Assembly: GCF_002223055.1 (NCBI RefSeq)
Contig: NZ_NKFL01000007.1
Location: 496,001 to 560,000 of the forward strand
DNA from: Burkholderia sp. HI2500
GTDB lineage: Bacteria; Pseudomonadota; Gammaproteobacteria; Burkholderiales; Burkholderiaceae
Reading direction: 5' to 3'
Length of the DNA: 64,000 nt
Shown here: positions 10,804 to 18,949 of the stretch, one piece after another
Position numbering within the stretch: the first letter of the stretch is position 1
Layout: the number at the start of each line of letters is the position of its first letter
Position numbers and translations under genes: made by a program
Notes under the pieces: model-generated
What the model was told of the DNA's origin: nothing
Seen by the model: the letters and a program-made list of their open reading frames with translations, nothing else
Database searches by the model: none

Positions 10804-11871
10804 TTACGACGGCACGCCTTTCAGCGAGCCGATCTTCAGCGAGCCGTCGCGATGCGGCGCGGAGGATGCCGGTTCCGGTTCCGGCTCCACGGCGTCGGCG
10901 GCCGGCGCCGCGCGATCGGCGAGCGCTTCGAGCAGGTCGGCGGACGGCACGAAGAACAGCGAGCCGGTGACCGCGCGGCTGTAGTCGAGCAGGCGGTCGT
11001 AGTTGCCGGGCGGGCGGCCGACGAACATGTTCTCGAGCATCTGCTCGATCGGCGCAGGCGAACGCGCGTAGCCGATGAAGTAGGTGCCGAATTCGCCCGC
11101 GCCCGGGCGCCCGAATGGCATGTTGTCGCGCAGGATCTTCACTTCCTGGCCGCCCTCGTCGAGCGTGGTCAGCGAGCTGTGCGAGCACGACGGCTTCACG
11201 TCCGGCGCGAGCTCGATGTCGGCGAGCTTGGTGCGGCCGATGATGCGCTCCTGCGTCTCGACCGCGAGCGCGTTCCAGCCGGCCATGTCGTGCAGGTACT
11301 TCTGCACGATCACGTAGCTGCCGCCGGCGAATTCCGCGTCCTCGTCGCCGATCACCGTGAAGTCGACCGCCGCGCGGCCTTCCGGGTTCTCGGTGCCGTC
11401 GACGAAGCCGATCATCGCGCGCTGGTCGAAATTGCGGAAGCCGTGCACCTCGTCGACGACCGTGACGGCATCGCCGAGCGCGCCGAGCAGCTGCGTCGCG
11501 AGTTCGAAGCACAGGTCCATCGCTTCCGCGCGAATGTGCAGCAGGATGTCGCCCGGCGTCGCGACCGCGACGCGCTGGCCCGCGCCGAATTCACGGAACG
11601 GATGCAGCGCGGCGGGGCGCGGGTTGCCGAACAACGCATCCCACGCGTCGGCGCCGAAGCCGCACACGCAGGTGAGGTTGCCGCCCGGCACGCGCTTGCC
11701 GACCGAGCGCACGAGCGCGGCGATGTCGCCGCACCATGAGCGGATCGTGTCGGCGTGATCGGCGCCGGGATTGATCGTCGCCACGAGGAAGATCGCGCTG
11801 CGCGTGATCGTGCTGTGAACGTTTTGGGGGAGCGGGGGAGGTGTCTGCATCGTGGGCTGCCGGTCAGTCAT
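10804..11871 (-). CDS. DyP-type haem peroxidase with encapsulin cargo tag
   Basis: A 355-residue dye-decolorising peroxidase. The GFVDGTENP motif carries the catalytic distal Asp, the His of PSCSHSSL is the likely proximal haem ligand, and the Arg of ILRDNMPFG is the usual distal Arg. After a Pro/Glu/Ala linker the C-terminus reads DGSLKIGSLKGVPS, essentially the known encapsulin cargo-loading peptide with its duplicated SLxIGSLKG core. The enzyme should therefore be packed inside the adjacent encapsulin shell and reduce peroxides there. An internal ATG seven codons in is an alternative start; neither has a clear ribosome site. Paired 22-bp-spaced repeats lie upstream. Confidence 0.95.
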   Translation of the reverse strand: MTDRQPTMQTPPPLPQNVHSTITRSAIFLVATINPGADHADTIRSWCGDIAALVRSVGKRVPGGNLTCVCGFGADAWDALFGNPRPAALHPFREFGAGQRVAVATPGDILLHIRAEAMDLCFELATQLLGALGDAVTVVDEVHGFRNFDQRAMIGFVDGTENPEGRAAVDFTVIGDEDAEFAGGSYVIVQKYLHDMAGWNALAVETQERIIGRTKLADIELAPDVKPSCSHSSLTTLDEGGQEVKILRDNMPFGRPGAGEFGTYFIGYARSPAPIEQMLENMFVGRPPGNYDRLLDYSRAVTGSLFFVPSADLLEALADRAAPAADAVEPEPEPASSAPHRDGSLKIGSLKGVPS

Positions 11872-11915
11872 GTCGGGACGGAAGTGCCGTGGCGCGCGAG
11901 GGCGAACGGTTGAAC

Positions 11916-11948
11916 TGTGTCATGCGACTGTTCTCTTTGTGTCACGCG
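11916..11948. promoter_or_regulatory. Two direct repeats TGTGTCAYGCG, 22-bp period
   Basis: TGTGTCATGCG and TGTGTCACGCG start exactly 22 bases apart, on the same face of the helix, 45-77 bases upstream of the peroxidase start. A further TGTCATGCGA occurs at 12092-12101. This looks like a tandem regulator site for the peroxidase gene; the regulator is unknown. Confidence 0.45.
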
Positions 11949-12082
11949 GATGAAGGACGCAGTGCGGGCATCCCGCAACGGGCCGCAGCGGTGGCGGCCG
12001 CACGGGGCGCGCGACCTGCCTGCCCCGCGTGACGTCGTCGAGCAAGCAATCTAGCAGCTTCGACCGGTCTTTGGAACACGAA

Positions 12083-12111
12083 TCGCCAAACTGTCATGCG
12101 AATCCGTCAAA
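12083..12111 (+). promoter_or_regulatory. Bipartite element shared with mocR upstream region, copy 1
   Basis: The element reads TCGCCAAACTGTCA-N8-CGTCAAA and recurs at 14301-14329 with one base difference in the second half. It lies about 125 bases before the HTH-only regulator gene. CTGTCA resembles half of a Pho box, but the second half is out of phase. Confidence 0.4.
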
Positions 12112-12235
12112 CAGGGCCGGATTTTGGCCGGCGCCCGCTCAGCTGTACTCCTGGCCCATGCGGCGCTGTGCTCTTGAGCGTGCGTGCGGCGTGCAGTAGA
12201 TTAGGTCCCGCTGCGCCGCCACGAGGAGCGTCATC

Positions 12236-12616
12236 ATGAACCTGCTGGAAGCGATGCGTGTGTATGTCGCGGTGGTCGAGCATGGCGGCCTGTCCGGCGC
12301 GGCGTCCGAGCTGCAACTCGACGAAGCGCAGGTGAGCGAACGGATCGACGGCCTCGAACGGTATCTCGGCTGCCGCCTGCTGCTGTGCCGCGACCACGAC
12401 GACGTCGCCTGCACCGATGCGGGTGACGCGTTCCACGTGTGCTGCCGCCGGACGCTGTCCGCGGTCGAGCAGGCGACCGGCGCGGCCGGCCCGCATGCGA
12501 CGGACAGGCCGGATCGGCCCGACGCGCACGATACCGTGCATGCCGCCGCGCGCGATGCGACGTTCCCGCCGCCGCCCGGCGCCGCTCATGCCTCAACCCA
12601 GCGACTGTCACCTTGA
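12236..12616 (+). CDS. HTH-only LysR-type protein (no effector domain)
   Basis: A 126-residue protein whose first 65 residues (NLLEAMRVYVAVVEHGGLSGAASELQLDEAQVSERIDGLE) match the LysR winged helix-turn-helix, but which ends without the 200-residue effector-binding domain. The rest is Ala/Asp/Pro-rich and shows no similarity to that domain. The ribosome site GAGGAG is good. The stop overlaps the TTG start of psiE, so translation is probably coupled. It is either a functional short DNA-binding protein or the relic of a full-length regulator; the intact start and coupling favour function. Confidence 0.65.
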   Translation: MNLLEAMRVYVAVVEHGGLSGAASELQLDEAQVSERIDGLERYLGCRLLLCRDHDDVACTDAGDAFHVCCRRTLSAVEQATGAAGPHATDRPDRPDAHDTVHAAARDATFPPPPGAAHASTQRLSP

Positions 12617-13062
12617 ATACGACCTCCATTCCCTGCTCGCCCGCCGAGCGCATCCGCCGCCGCTTCGGCCATTTCCTTCACGCGGCCGAACTGGCCGGAC
12701 TGATCGTGATCGGGCTCGCGACCGCGTTCGCGATGGCGCAGGAAGCGTGGAAGGTCGTGCTCGCGGGCGAGGTGTCGCTGACCGACCTGCTGCTGATGTT
12801 CCTGTATCTCGAAGTGCTCGCGATGGACGTGCGCTACCTGCGGCTTGGCCGCTTGCCCGTGCGGTTTCCGCTGTTCATTGCGATGACGTCGCTCGCGCGC
12901 GACCTGATACTGCGCGGCGCAACCGACAGCCCCGAGCGGATGCTGATGACGACGGTCGGGATCGTGCTGCTCGCCGTCGGCGTGCTGATCCTGAGTTTCG
13001 GCCAGCACCGCTTCCCGGCCGACGTCGCCGATGTCGAGGACGATGCGCATGCGCGCAGGTAA
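12613..13062 (+). CDS. psiE: PsiE-family membrane protein
   Basis: A 149-residue inner-membrane protein with four predicted transmembrane segments, including LAGLIVIGLATAFAMAQEAW and TTVGIVLLAVGVLILSF, and the family motif LLLMFLYLEVLAMDVRYL. PsiE is induced by phosphate starvation in enterics; its biochemical role is unknown. No ATG fits, so the start is taken as TTG, whose last two bases form part of the TGA stop of the preceding gene; this gives a short cytoplasmic N-terminus. It probably depends on translation of the upstream HTH gene. Confidence 0.8.
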   Translation: MNTTSIPCSPAERIRRRFGHFLHAAELAGLIVIGLATAFAMAQEAWKVVLAGEVSLTDLLLMFLYLEVLAMDVRYLRLGRLPVRFPLFIAMTSLARDLILRGATDSPERMLMTTVGIVLLAVGVLILSFGQHRFPADVADVEDDAHARR

Positions 13063-13112
13063 CGCGCGGCCGGCCGCATGCATTTTCGCTGTCCCTGCAA
13101 GGAGGGAGCTGG

Positions 13113-13310
13113 ATGAGCACACATTCCGTTGAATCGAAGCGGGCGATCGAGCTGCAGCACGCGGCGTCGGACGCCTACCGGCTGGCGCGCGACACGCGCG
13201 ATGCCGATCCGGCGCTCGCCCGCGCGCCCACCGTCACCGGGTTGCAGCGAGAAGCTGCGTACGCCTATGCCGACGCGGCGCGTGCACGCGAGGCGGCCAT
13301 CGGCATCTGA
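13113..13310 (+). CDS. Small hypothetical protein, Ala/Arg-rich
   Basis: A 65-residue soluble protein (MSTHSVESKRAIELQHAASD...) with a strong ribosome site (AAGGAGGG). It is rich in Ala, Arg and Asp and probably helical. It follows psiE by 50 bases in the same direction and is likely in its operon. No domain is recognised. Confidence 0.6.
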   Translation: MSTHSVESKRAIELQHAASDAYRLARDTRDADPALARAPTVTGLQREAAYAYADAARAREAAIGI

Positions 13311-13377
13311 ATCGAACCTTGGCGTGCCGCATCGGTTGCGGCGCTGCCACTGACCCTCCCACCGAGCGAGGTATCGC

Positions 13378-13833
13378 ATGACCAAGCAACTGATCGTCGC
13401 CGTGTTCGGCAGCGTCGACACGGCCCGCCAGGCCGCGAACGATTTCGAGGCGCTGTCGGAGAAGGACGAAGGATTCCACATCGAGAACGGCGTCGTCGTC
13501 GAGAAGGACGCGACCGGCAAGCTCGCGGTCCTCCACGCGGAATCGCGTCCGTTCAAGGGCGGCGTGATCGGCGCGATCGCGGGCGGCTTGCTCGGCCTGC
13601 TCGCCGGGCCGCTCGGCGTGGTCACCGGCATGGCGGCCGGTGCGGGCGCCGGCATTCTCGCGGAAGCGGCCGGCAACGCGCTGCTCGACGGCACGTTCGT
13701 CGAGACGGTGGCGGCGCGGCTCGTGCCCGGCAGCGTCGCGATCATCCTGGAAGCGAAGGAAGACACGCCGTTCTCGGTCGACAACGTCGTGACCGGATTC
13801 GGCGGCAAGGTGTTTCGCCAGTCGCTCGACTGA
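13378..13833 (+). CDS. DUF1269-family protein with glycine-zipper segment
   Basis: A 151-residue protein. The N-terminal KQLIVAVFGSVDTARQAANDFEAL strand-helix and the C-terminal SVAIILEAKEDTPFSVDNVVTGFGGKVFRQSL module are typical of DUF1269. Between them lies a Gly/Ala-rich hydrophobic stretch (about residues 58-100, GGVIGAIAGGLLGLLAGPLG) that should insert in or pack against the membrane. Function is unknown; such genes often cluster with stress genes. A shorter homologue without the glycine zipper is encoded at 20403-20867. Confidence 0.8.
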   Translation: MTKQLIVAVFGSVDTARQAANDFEALSEKDEGFHIENGVVVEKDATGKLAVLHAESRPFKGGVIGAIAGGLLGLLAGPLGVVTGMAAGAGAGILAEAAGNALLDGTFVETVAARLVPGSVAIILEAKEDTPFSVDNVVTGFGGKVFRQSLD

Positions 13834-13867
13834 GCGTGTCGTCGTCGAACCGTAAAGGGAGAACCGC

Positions 13868-14122
13868 ATGCACATCGAACAATCGTACCGGCGCTTCGAC
13901 ATCACGGCGACGCTGTCGCCGCTGCCCGGCCACGGCAACCGCGCGATCGCGAGCGTCGAGGTGACGACCGACGATCCGGCCCGCCTCGCCGATCTCGGCA
14001 CCGGGCAATTCCTGCAGATCCGCAAGTGGGTCGAGTCGAACGACATCGCGTTGCTGACGGTGGTGTTCGACGAGTGCAAGGTCGCGATCGATCACTACGC
14101 GGACAACGTCGACGACGCTTGA
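13868..14122 (+). CDS. Small conserved-type hypothetical protein
   Basis: An 84-residue acidic protein (MHIEQSYRRFDITATLSPL...) with alternating strands and no signal or membrane segment. It follows the DUF1269 gene by 34 bases behind an AAAGGGAGA ribosome site, so co-transcription is likely. No recognised domain. Confidence 0.6.
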   Translation: MHIEQSYRRFDITATLSPLPGHGNRAIASVEVTTDDPARLADLGTGQFLQIRKWVESNDIALLTVVFDECKVAIDHYADNVDDA

Positions 14123-14515
14123 GCGCACGCGGGGCCGGCGCATCAGCCGGCTTCACGTGACTGGCCGCCCGACGGCCGCCGGCAAACCGCGACGACGCAC
14201 GCCGGCACCGCGCCCGGCGAATGCTTGCCACGCGATCGCGCGGGGCCGTTTGCGGTCGCGTTCGAATCTGTTCACCACGCCGGCCGGATTTCACGTTTCC
14301 TCGCCAAACTGTCACTTACATTCGTCGAAATGACGCAGTAGGATGCCGAACCTTGTCTAGATGAGATTCGCATTGCTATCCGCCTTCAATTTCGATAACG
14401 GACGAGGTTCGCACCGGGACGCCCGCGCCCGGGCACGGCTATCCGGCTTCGTGCACCGGCGCGGCCATGCCGCCCGTGCATCGCACGCCGGTTCACCGCT
14501 GGCGGGGCGAGGCGG
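14123..14515. other. Intergenic region upstream of mocR-type gene
   Basis: No gene seen. It contains the second copy of the bipartite element and a possible sigma70 promoter, CTTACA-N18-TAGGAT. Confidence 0.5.
14301..14329 (+). promoter_or_regulatory. Bipartite element, copy 2, upstream of mocR-type gene
   Basis: TCGCCAAACTGTCA-N8-CGTCGAA repeats the element at 12083-12111; the 14-base left half is identical. It overlaps a candidate promoter whose -35 (CTTACA, 14315-14320) and -10 (TAGGAT, 14339-14344) follow directly. A shared regulator is inferred. Confidence 0.4.
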
Positions 14516-15940
14516 ATGAAGCTCTACGAGAAATTTGCAAACGACATAGAGAGACTCATCCGGCAGGGCGTATATCGACACGGCGATCGTGTTCCTTCGG
14601 TGCGGCAGGCGAGCCAGCAGCACCGGATCAGCATCACGACCGTGCTGCATGCGTATCTGTTGCTGGAAAGCCGCGGGCTGCTGGAGAGCCGGCCGCAGTC
14701 GGGCTATTTCGTGAACCTGCGACGCGACGACAGCCATGCGCCGGTGCGCGAGCTGCGGCCGTCGAAGCCGATCGCGATTTCGTCGTCGGTCGACGTGAGC
14801 CGGCTCGTGCTGTCGACGCTGCGCTCGATCGGCACCGACGACGCGGTGCCGCTCGGTTCGCCGTACCCGGACCCGAGCCTGTTTCCGTTCGAGAAGCTGA
14901 ACCGCTACGCGTATGCGGCCGGCCGCGACAAGTCGCTGTGGGGCGTGACGGACGGCTTGCCGCCGGGGCATCCGCGGCTGATCCGGCAGATCGCGCGCCG
15001 CTACCTGGAAAACGGGATGTCGGTGGATCCGAACGAGATCATCGTGACGGTCGGCGCGACGGAGGCGATCAACCTGTGCCTGCAGGCGGTCGCGAAACCG
15101 GGCGACACGATTGCAGTGGAATCGCCGACGTTCTACGCGATGCTGCACGCGATCGAGCGGATGGGAATGAAGGCGATCGAGGTCGCGACACATCCGGAAT
15201 ACGGGATCGACATCGCGGCGCTGGCCGCGATCGCGAAGGCGCAGCCGATCGCCGCGTGCATGGTGATGCCGAACTTCCAGAACCCGCTCGGCTTCCAGAT
15301 GCCGGACGAGCGCAAGCGCGAGCTGGTCGAGTTCGCCGCGAAAGCCGACCTGCCGATCATCGAGAACGGCGTGTACAACGAACTGTACTTCGGCAACATG
15401 CATCCGAGCACGCTGAAGTCGTTCGACCGGCACGACATCGTGCTGCATTGCTCGTCGTTTTCGAAGAGCCTGACGGCCGCGTACCGGATCGGCTGGGCGC
15501 TGCCGGGCCGCTATCGCGAGCAGGTCGAGAAGCTGAAATTCCTGAACACGCTCGCGACGCCGTCGCTGCCGCAGCTCGCGATTGCCGAGTTTCTCGAACG
15601 CGACGGCTACGAGCATCACCTGCGGCGGATTCGCAAGGCCTACGCGCAGCAGGCGAACCTGATGCGCACGATGGTGTCGCGATTCTTTCCGGAGGGCACG
15701 CGCATCTCGAGCCCGGCGGGCGGGTACGTGCTGTGGATCGAACTGCCTGCGCAGATCGACGCGATGCGGCTGTACCAGCTTGCGCTGGAGCAGGGGATCA
15801 CGATCGGGCCAGGCTACATGTTCTCGATCACGGACAGCTACCGGAACTTCATCCGGCTGAACTACAGCAGCCCGTGGTCGCCGGAGATCGAGCAGGCGGT
15901 GATCGCGGTCGGCAAGCTCGCCGCCTACTGCCTCGACTGA
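14516..15940 (+). CDS. MocR-type regulator (GntR HTH plus class I aminotransferase domain)
   Basis: A 474-residue fusion. Residues 1-70 form a GntR-type winged HTH (KLYEKFANDIERLIRQGVY, GDRVPSVRQASQQHRISITT), and about residues 95-470 a fold-type I aminotransferase domain. The PLP-binding Lys is expected in SSFSKSLTAAYRIGW, and VGATEAINLCLQAVAKPGD is conserved. MocR proteins use PLP or a PLP-amino-acid adduct as effector and rarely act as enzymes. The gene converges on the formate dehydrogenase gene, whose regulator it might be, although a more distant target is equally possible. Confidence 0.88.
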   Translation: MKLYEKFANDIERLIRQGVYRHGDRVPSVRQASQQHRISITTVLHAYLLLESRGLLESRPQSGYFVNLRRDDSHAPVRELRPSKPIAISSSVDVSRLVLSTLRSIGTDDAVPLGSPYPDPSLFPFEKLNRYAYAAGRDKSLWGVTDGLPPGHPRLIRQIARRYLENGMSVDPNEIIVTVGATEAINLCLQAVAKPGDTIAVESPTFYAMLHAIERMGMKAIEVATHPEYGIDIAALAAIAKAQPIAACMVMPNFQNPLGFQMPDERKRELVEFAAKADLPIIENGVYNELYFGNMHPSTLKSFDRHDIVLHCSSFSKSLTAAYRIGWALPGRYREQVEKLKFLNTLATPSLPQLAIAEFLERDGYEHHLRRIRKAYAQQANLMRTMVSRFFPEGTRISSPAGGYVLWIELPAQIDAMRLYQLALEQGITIGPGYMFSITDSYRNFIRLNYSSPWSPEIEQAVIAVGKLAAYCLD

Positions 15941-15983
15941 GTGAGCCGCCGCGCGTCGCGTGTCATGCGGCACGCGCGCGGCG

Positions 15984-17144
15984 TCACGTCAGCCGGTACG
16001 ACTGCGCGCCCGTTCCCGCGAGCGTGCCGCCGTCGACGATCAGGTATTCGTTGCGGATCGGCTTGCCGTCGAACCAGCACTGCAGGATCTCCAGCGTGCC
16101 GGCCGCGTAGCGCGCCTGCGCGGACAGCGACGTGCCCGAGATATGCGGAGTCATCCCGTTGAACGGCATCGTGCGCCACGGGTGATCGGCCGGCGCCGGC
16201 TGCGGATACCACACGTCGCCGCCGTAGCCCGCGAGATGTCCGGACGTGATCGCATTGACGACCGCGTCGCGGTCGACCAGCTTGGCGCGCGCGGTGTTGA
16301 TCAGGTACGCGCCGCGCTTCATGCGCGCGATCATCGCCGCGTCGAACAGGTGCTCGGTCGACGGGTACAGCGGAATCTGCAGGTTGACGATGTCGACGGC
16401 GCTCGCGAGCGACGCGGCATCGGCGTGATACGTGAGCCCGAGTGCCTGCTCGATCGATGCATCGAGCCGGTGGCGTTGCGTGTAGTGCAGCTGCAGCCCG
16501 AACGGCTGCAGCCGGCGCAGCACGGCGAGCCCGATGCGCCCCGCGCCGACCGTGCCGAAATGCATGCCTTCGACGTCGTAGCTGCGCGACACGCAATCGG
16601 CGATGTTCCAGCCGCCTTGCTGCGCGATCGCATGCGACGGCAAGTAGTTGCGCACCAGCGCGAGCGTCGTCATCACCACGTGCTCGGCCACGCTGATGCT
16701 GTTCGAGCCGGTGACTTCGGCGACGGTGATGTGCGCGCGCGCGGCGGCGTCGAGATCGACGTGATCGGAGCCGATGCCGGCCGTCAGCGCGAGCTTCAGC
16801 TTCGGCGCGCGGGCGATCCGTTCGGCCGTCAGGTACGCGGGCCAGAACGGCTGCGAGATCACGATGTCCGCTTCGGGCAGCCGGCGCTCGAATTCGGAGT
16901 CGGGGCCGTCCTTGTCGCTCGTGACGATCAGCGTGTGGCCGTGCGCTTCCAGATAGGCGCGCAAGCCGAGCGCGCCGGACACCGAGCCGACGAGTTCGCC
17001 GGGACGAAAGCCGGGCGGGCCGGCCGGCGTCGGCGCGGTCTGCCCGTCCGCGTAGTGCGTGATGACCGGAATCGCATCGCGCACGTAGCGCGGCGGATAG
17101 CCGTCCACGGGATCGGGGTAGAGCACGCACAGGACGGTGGCCAT
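15984..17144 (-). CDS. NAD-dependent formate dehydrogenase
   Basis: A 386-residue D-2-hydroxyacid-dehydrogenase-fold enzyme of the one-subunit, metal-free formate dehydrogenase family. The NAD site is GTVGAGRIGLAVLRRL; the catalytic Arg lies in LTAGIGSDHVDL and INTARAKLVDRDAVV surroundings, and the catalytic His in PHISGTSLSAQ, with the formate-binding QPFWPAYLTAERI loop. It oxidises formate to CO2 and yields NADH. The start follows AGGAG ten bases upstream. The gene is divergent from the Rieske reductase gene. In heterotrophs this enzyme disposes of formate and gives reducing power. Confidence 0.9.
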   Translation of the reverse strand: MATVLCVLYPDPVDGYPPRYVRDAIPVITHYADGQTAPTPAGPPGFRPGELVGSVSGALGLRAYLEAHGHTLIVTSDKDGPDSEFERRLPEADIVISQPFWPAYLTAERIARAPKLKLALTAGIGSDHVDLDAAARAHITVAEVTGSNSISVAEHVVMTTLALVRNYLPSHAIAQQGGWNIADCVSRSYDVEGMHFGTVGAGRIGLAVLRRLQPFGLQLHYTQRHRLDASIEQALGLTYHADAASLASAVDIVNLQIPLYPSTEHLFDAAMIARMKRGAYLINTARAKLVDRDAVVNAITSGHLAGYGGDVWYPQPAPADHPWRTMPFNGMTPHISGTSLSAQARYAAGTLEILQCWFDGKPIRNEYLIVDGGTLAGTGAQSYRLT

Positions 17145-17174
17145 CGGGTAGTACTCCTGGTGACGGGGAGAAGG

Positions 17175-17190
17175 CGGCACGCGGCTTGCG
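17175..17190 (+). promoter_or_regulatory. Sigma54 promoter core upstream of Rieske/reductase gene
   Basis: GGCACG-CGGC-TTGC, with GG and GC ten bases apart, matches the -24/-12 consensus exactly. It points at the gene starting at 17380, implying a leader of about 180 bases. The long leader lowers confidence compared with the other sigma54 sites in this window. Confidence 0.5.
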
Positions 17191-17313
17191 CGGGAGGCGC
17201 GGCGTGCGTCGCGGGCCGCTGCCGTGTTGCGCCGCAACGTTGATGACGTTCTACGCCCGTCATGGATCTCGTACAAGCTACAGTGCGTGTTTGCGTGCGC
17301 TGCGGGGACGTCT

Positions 17314-17379
17314 GTACCTGTTCTTTTCAGGAGGGATGTCGATAATGGGATCGTTACCTGACTTTTCGGGAGCCACGTC
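17314..17379 (+). repeat. Imperfect tandem duplication of the leader before the Rieske/reductase gene
   Basis: Two segments of about 27 bases (17314-17340 and 17353-17379), both of the pattern GT(T)ACCTG..CTTTTC.GGAG....GTC, start 39 bases apart. The second ends at the ATG and carries the GGAG ribosome site, so the ribosome-binding region is duplicated. Confidence 0.55.
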
Positions 17380-18912
17380 ATGACTGCAAGCGACGATTCG
17401 TCGTCACGCCCCGATCTCACGCAAGGCATCGCGCTCGACGAGCTCGCCGACGGCGCAATGATCGAGGGCCATGTCGGCGATGCAGCGGTGCTGCTCGTGC
17501 GCCGCGCCGATGAACTGTTTGCCGTGGGCGCGCAGTGCCCGCACTACGGCGCGCCGTTGGCCGACGGCTTGCTGGAGGGCGACACGATCCACTGCCCGTG
17601 GCATCACGCGGCGTTCTGCCTGCGCACCGGCGCGCTGCTGCGCGCGCCCGCGCTCGACGGGCTGCCGTGCTGGCGCGTCGAACGCCGCGACGGCCGCGCC
17701 GTCGTGCTCGACGAGCGGCCGGCCGCCGCGCCGCCTGTATTGAATGCCGCCGGACTGCCCGCGTCGGTGGTAATCGTCGGCGGTGGCGCGGCTGCCATCG
17801 CGGCCGCGGTGACGCTGCGGCAGGAAGGCTATCCGCATCCCGTCACGCTGCTCACGGCCGATGCCGATCCGCCGTACGACCGGCCGAACCTGTCGAAAGA
17901 CTATCTCGCCGGCACGGCCGATGCCGACTGGCTGCCGCTGCGTGCGCCGTCGTTCTATGCGGACCATCACATCGACGTGCGGTGCGGCACACGCGTCGTA
18001 CGCATCGACCCCGCGCAGCAGGCGGTCGAACTGGCCGACGGCAGCCGCGTCGGCTACGGCGCGCTGCTGCTTGCAACGGGTGCCGAGCCGAACCGGCTGA
18101 CCGTGCCCGGCGCGGATCTGCCGCACGTGTGCGTGCTGCGCTCGCGCGCCGATTGCGACGCGCTGATCGGCAAGCTGAAAACGGCGCGTCGCTGCGTCGT
18201 GGTCGGCGCGAGCTTCATCGGGCTCGAAGCGGCCGCCGCGCTGCGCACGCGCGGGCTCGACGTGCAGGTCGTCGCGCCCGATGCGCATCCGATGGCGCGC
18301 GTGCTCGGCGAAGCGCTCGGCAGCACGATCCAGGCACTGCACGAGTCGCACGGCGTCGTGTTCCATCTCGGTGCGACGCCCGCGCGGATCACGCCGGACA
18401 GCGTGACGCTGTCGACCGGCGACGTGCTGCCGGCCGATCTCGTGGTGGTCGGCATCGGCGTGCATCCGAACGTGGCCCTCGCGCAGGACGCGGGGCTGGC
18501 CGTCGACCGAGGCGTGACGGTCGACCGCTTCCTTCAGACGAGTGGGCCCGGCATCTACGCGGCCGGCGACATCGCGCGCTGGCCCGATCCGCTGACGGGC
18601 GAGCGGATTCGCGTCGAGCACTGGGTCGTCGCCGAGCGGCAGGGCATCGTCGCCGCGCACAACATGCTCGGGCAGCAGCGGCCGTTCGACGCGGTGCCGT
18701 TCTTCTGGAGCCAGCATTACGACCTGACGGTCAACTATGTCGGGCATGCAGAGCAATTCGATCGTGTCGAGATCGATGGCGACCTCGGCGCGCACGATTG
18801 CTCGATCGCGTACTGGCGCGGCAACACGCGGCTTGCGGTCGCGACGGTGGGCCGCGATCTCGGCAGCCTGAAGGCGGAAGCGGCATTTGAGCGGCAGATT
18901 GCAGCCGCGTGA
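17380..18912 (+). CDS. Rieske-FAD/NAD(P)H reductase fusion (AIF-like)
   Basis: A 510-residue protein. About residues 15-110 are a Rieske domain with both cluster motifs (CPHYGAPL and CPWHHAAF). The rest is a pyridine-nucleotide-disulfide reductase of the ferredoxin-reductase/AIF type, with two dinucleotide sites ([15 protein letters not shown] for [18 protein letters not shown] for NAD(P)H) and the second FAD motif [11 protein letters not shown]. It can pass electrons from NAD(P)H through FAD to the Rieske cluster; the final acceptor is unknown. It is divergent from formate dehydrogenase, which could provide NADH. A sigma54 core and a duplicated leader precede it. Confidence 0.88.
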   Translation: MTASDDSSSRPDLTQGIALDELADGAMIEGHVGDAAVLLVRRADELFAVGAQCPHYGAPLADGLLEGDTIHCPWHHAAFCLRTGALLRAPALDGLPCWRVERRDGRAVVLDERPAAAPPVLNAAGLPASVVIVGGGAAAIAAAVTLRQEGYPHPVTLLTADADPPYDRPNLSKDYLAGTADADWLPLRAPSFYADHHIDVRCGTRVVRIDPAQQAVELADGSRVGYGALLLATGAEPNRLTVPGADLPHVCVLRSRADCDALIGKLKTARRCVVVGASFIGLEAAAALRTRGLDVQVVAPDAHPMARVLGEALGSTIQALHESHGVVFHLGATPARITPDSVTLSTGDVLPADLVVVGIGVHPNVALAQDAGLAVDRGVTVDRFLQTSGPGIYAAGDIARWPDPLTGERIRVEHWVVAERQGIVAAHNMLGQQRPFDAVPFFWSQHYDLTVNYVGHAEQFDRVEIDGDLGAHDCSIAYWRGNTRLAVATVGRDLGSLKAEAAFERQIAAA

Positions 18913-18949
18913 CAGCGATGTGACGACATGATTCGAACCCGGAGGCGAG

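Larger units (their letters stand above)
11872..12235. other. Divergent intergenic region, DyP peroxidase / HTH-only regulator
   Basis: No gene is supported. The stretch contains the TGTGTCAYGCG repeats and one copy of a bipartite element shared with the mocR upstream region. A near-consensus sigma54 core (GGCGCG-N4-CTGC at 12006-12019, plus strand) is noted but weak. Confidence 0.5.

Noticed and set aside
12091..12111. Pho-box-like CTGTCAT upstream of the psiE operon
   Set aside because: The second half-site (CCGTCAA) is 13 rather than 11 bases on, so it does not fit the PhoB tandem repeat.
18876..18892. GG-N10-GC pattern at the end of the Rieske/reductase gene
   Set aside because: The -12 part reads CGGC instead of YTGC and the site is inside a coding region; GG-N10-GC alone is very common in this base composition.
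18928..18944. On the minus strand, CCGGGTTCGAATCA resembles a tRNA T-arm
   Set aside because: No acceptor stem, D-arm or anticodon arm can be formed at the right distances; the bases belong to the leader of the 18950 gene.
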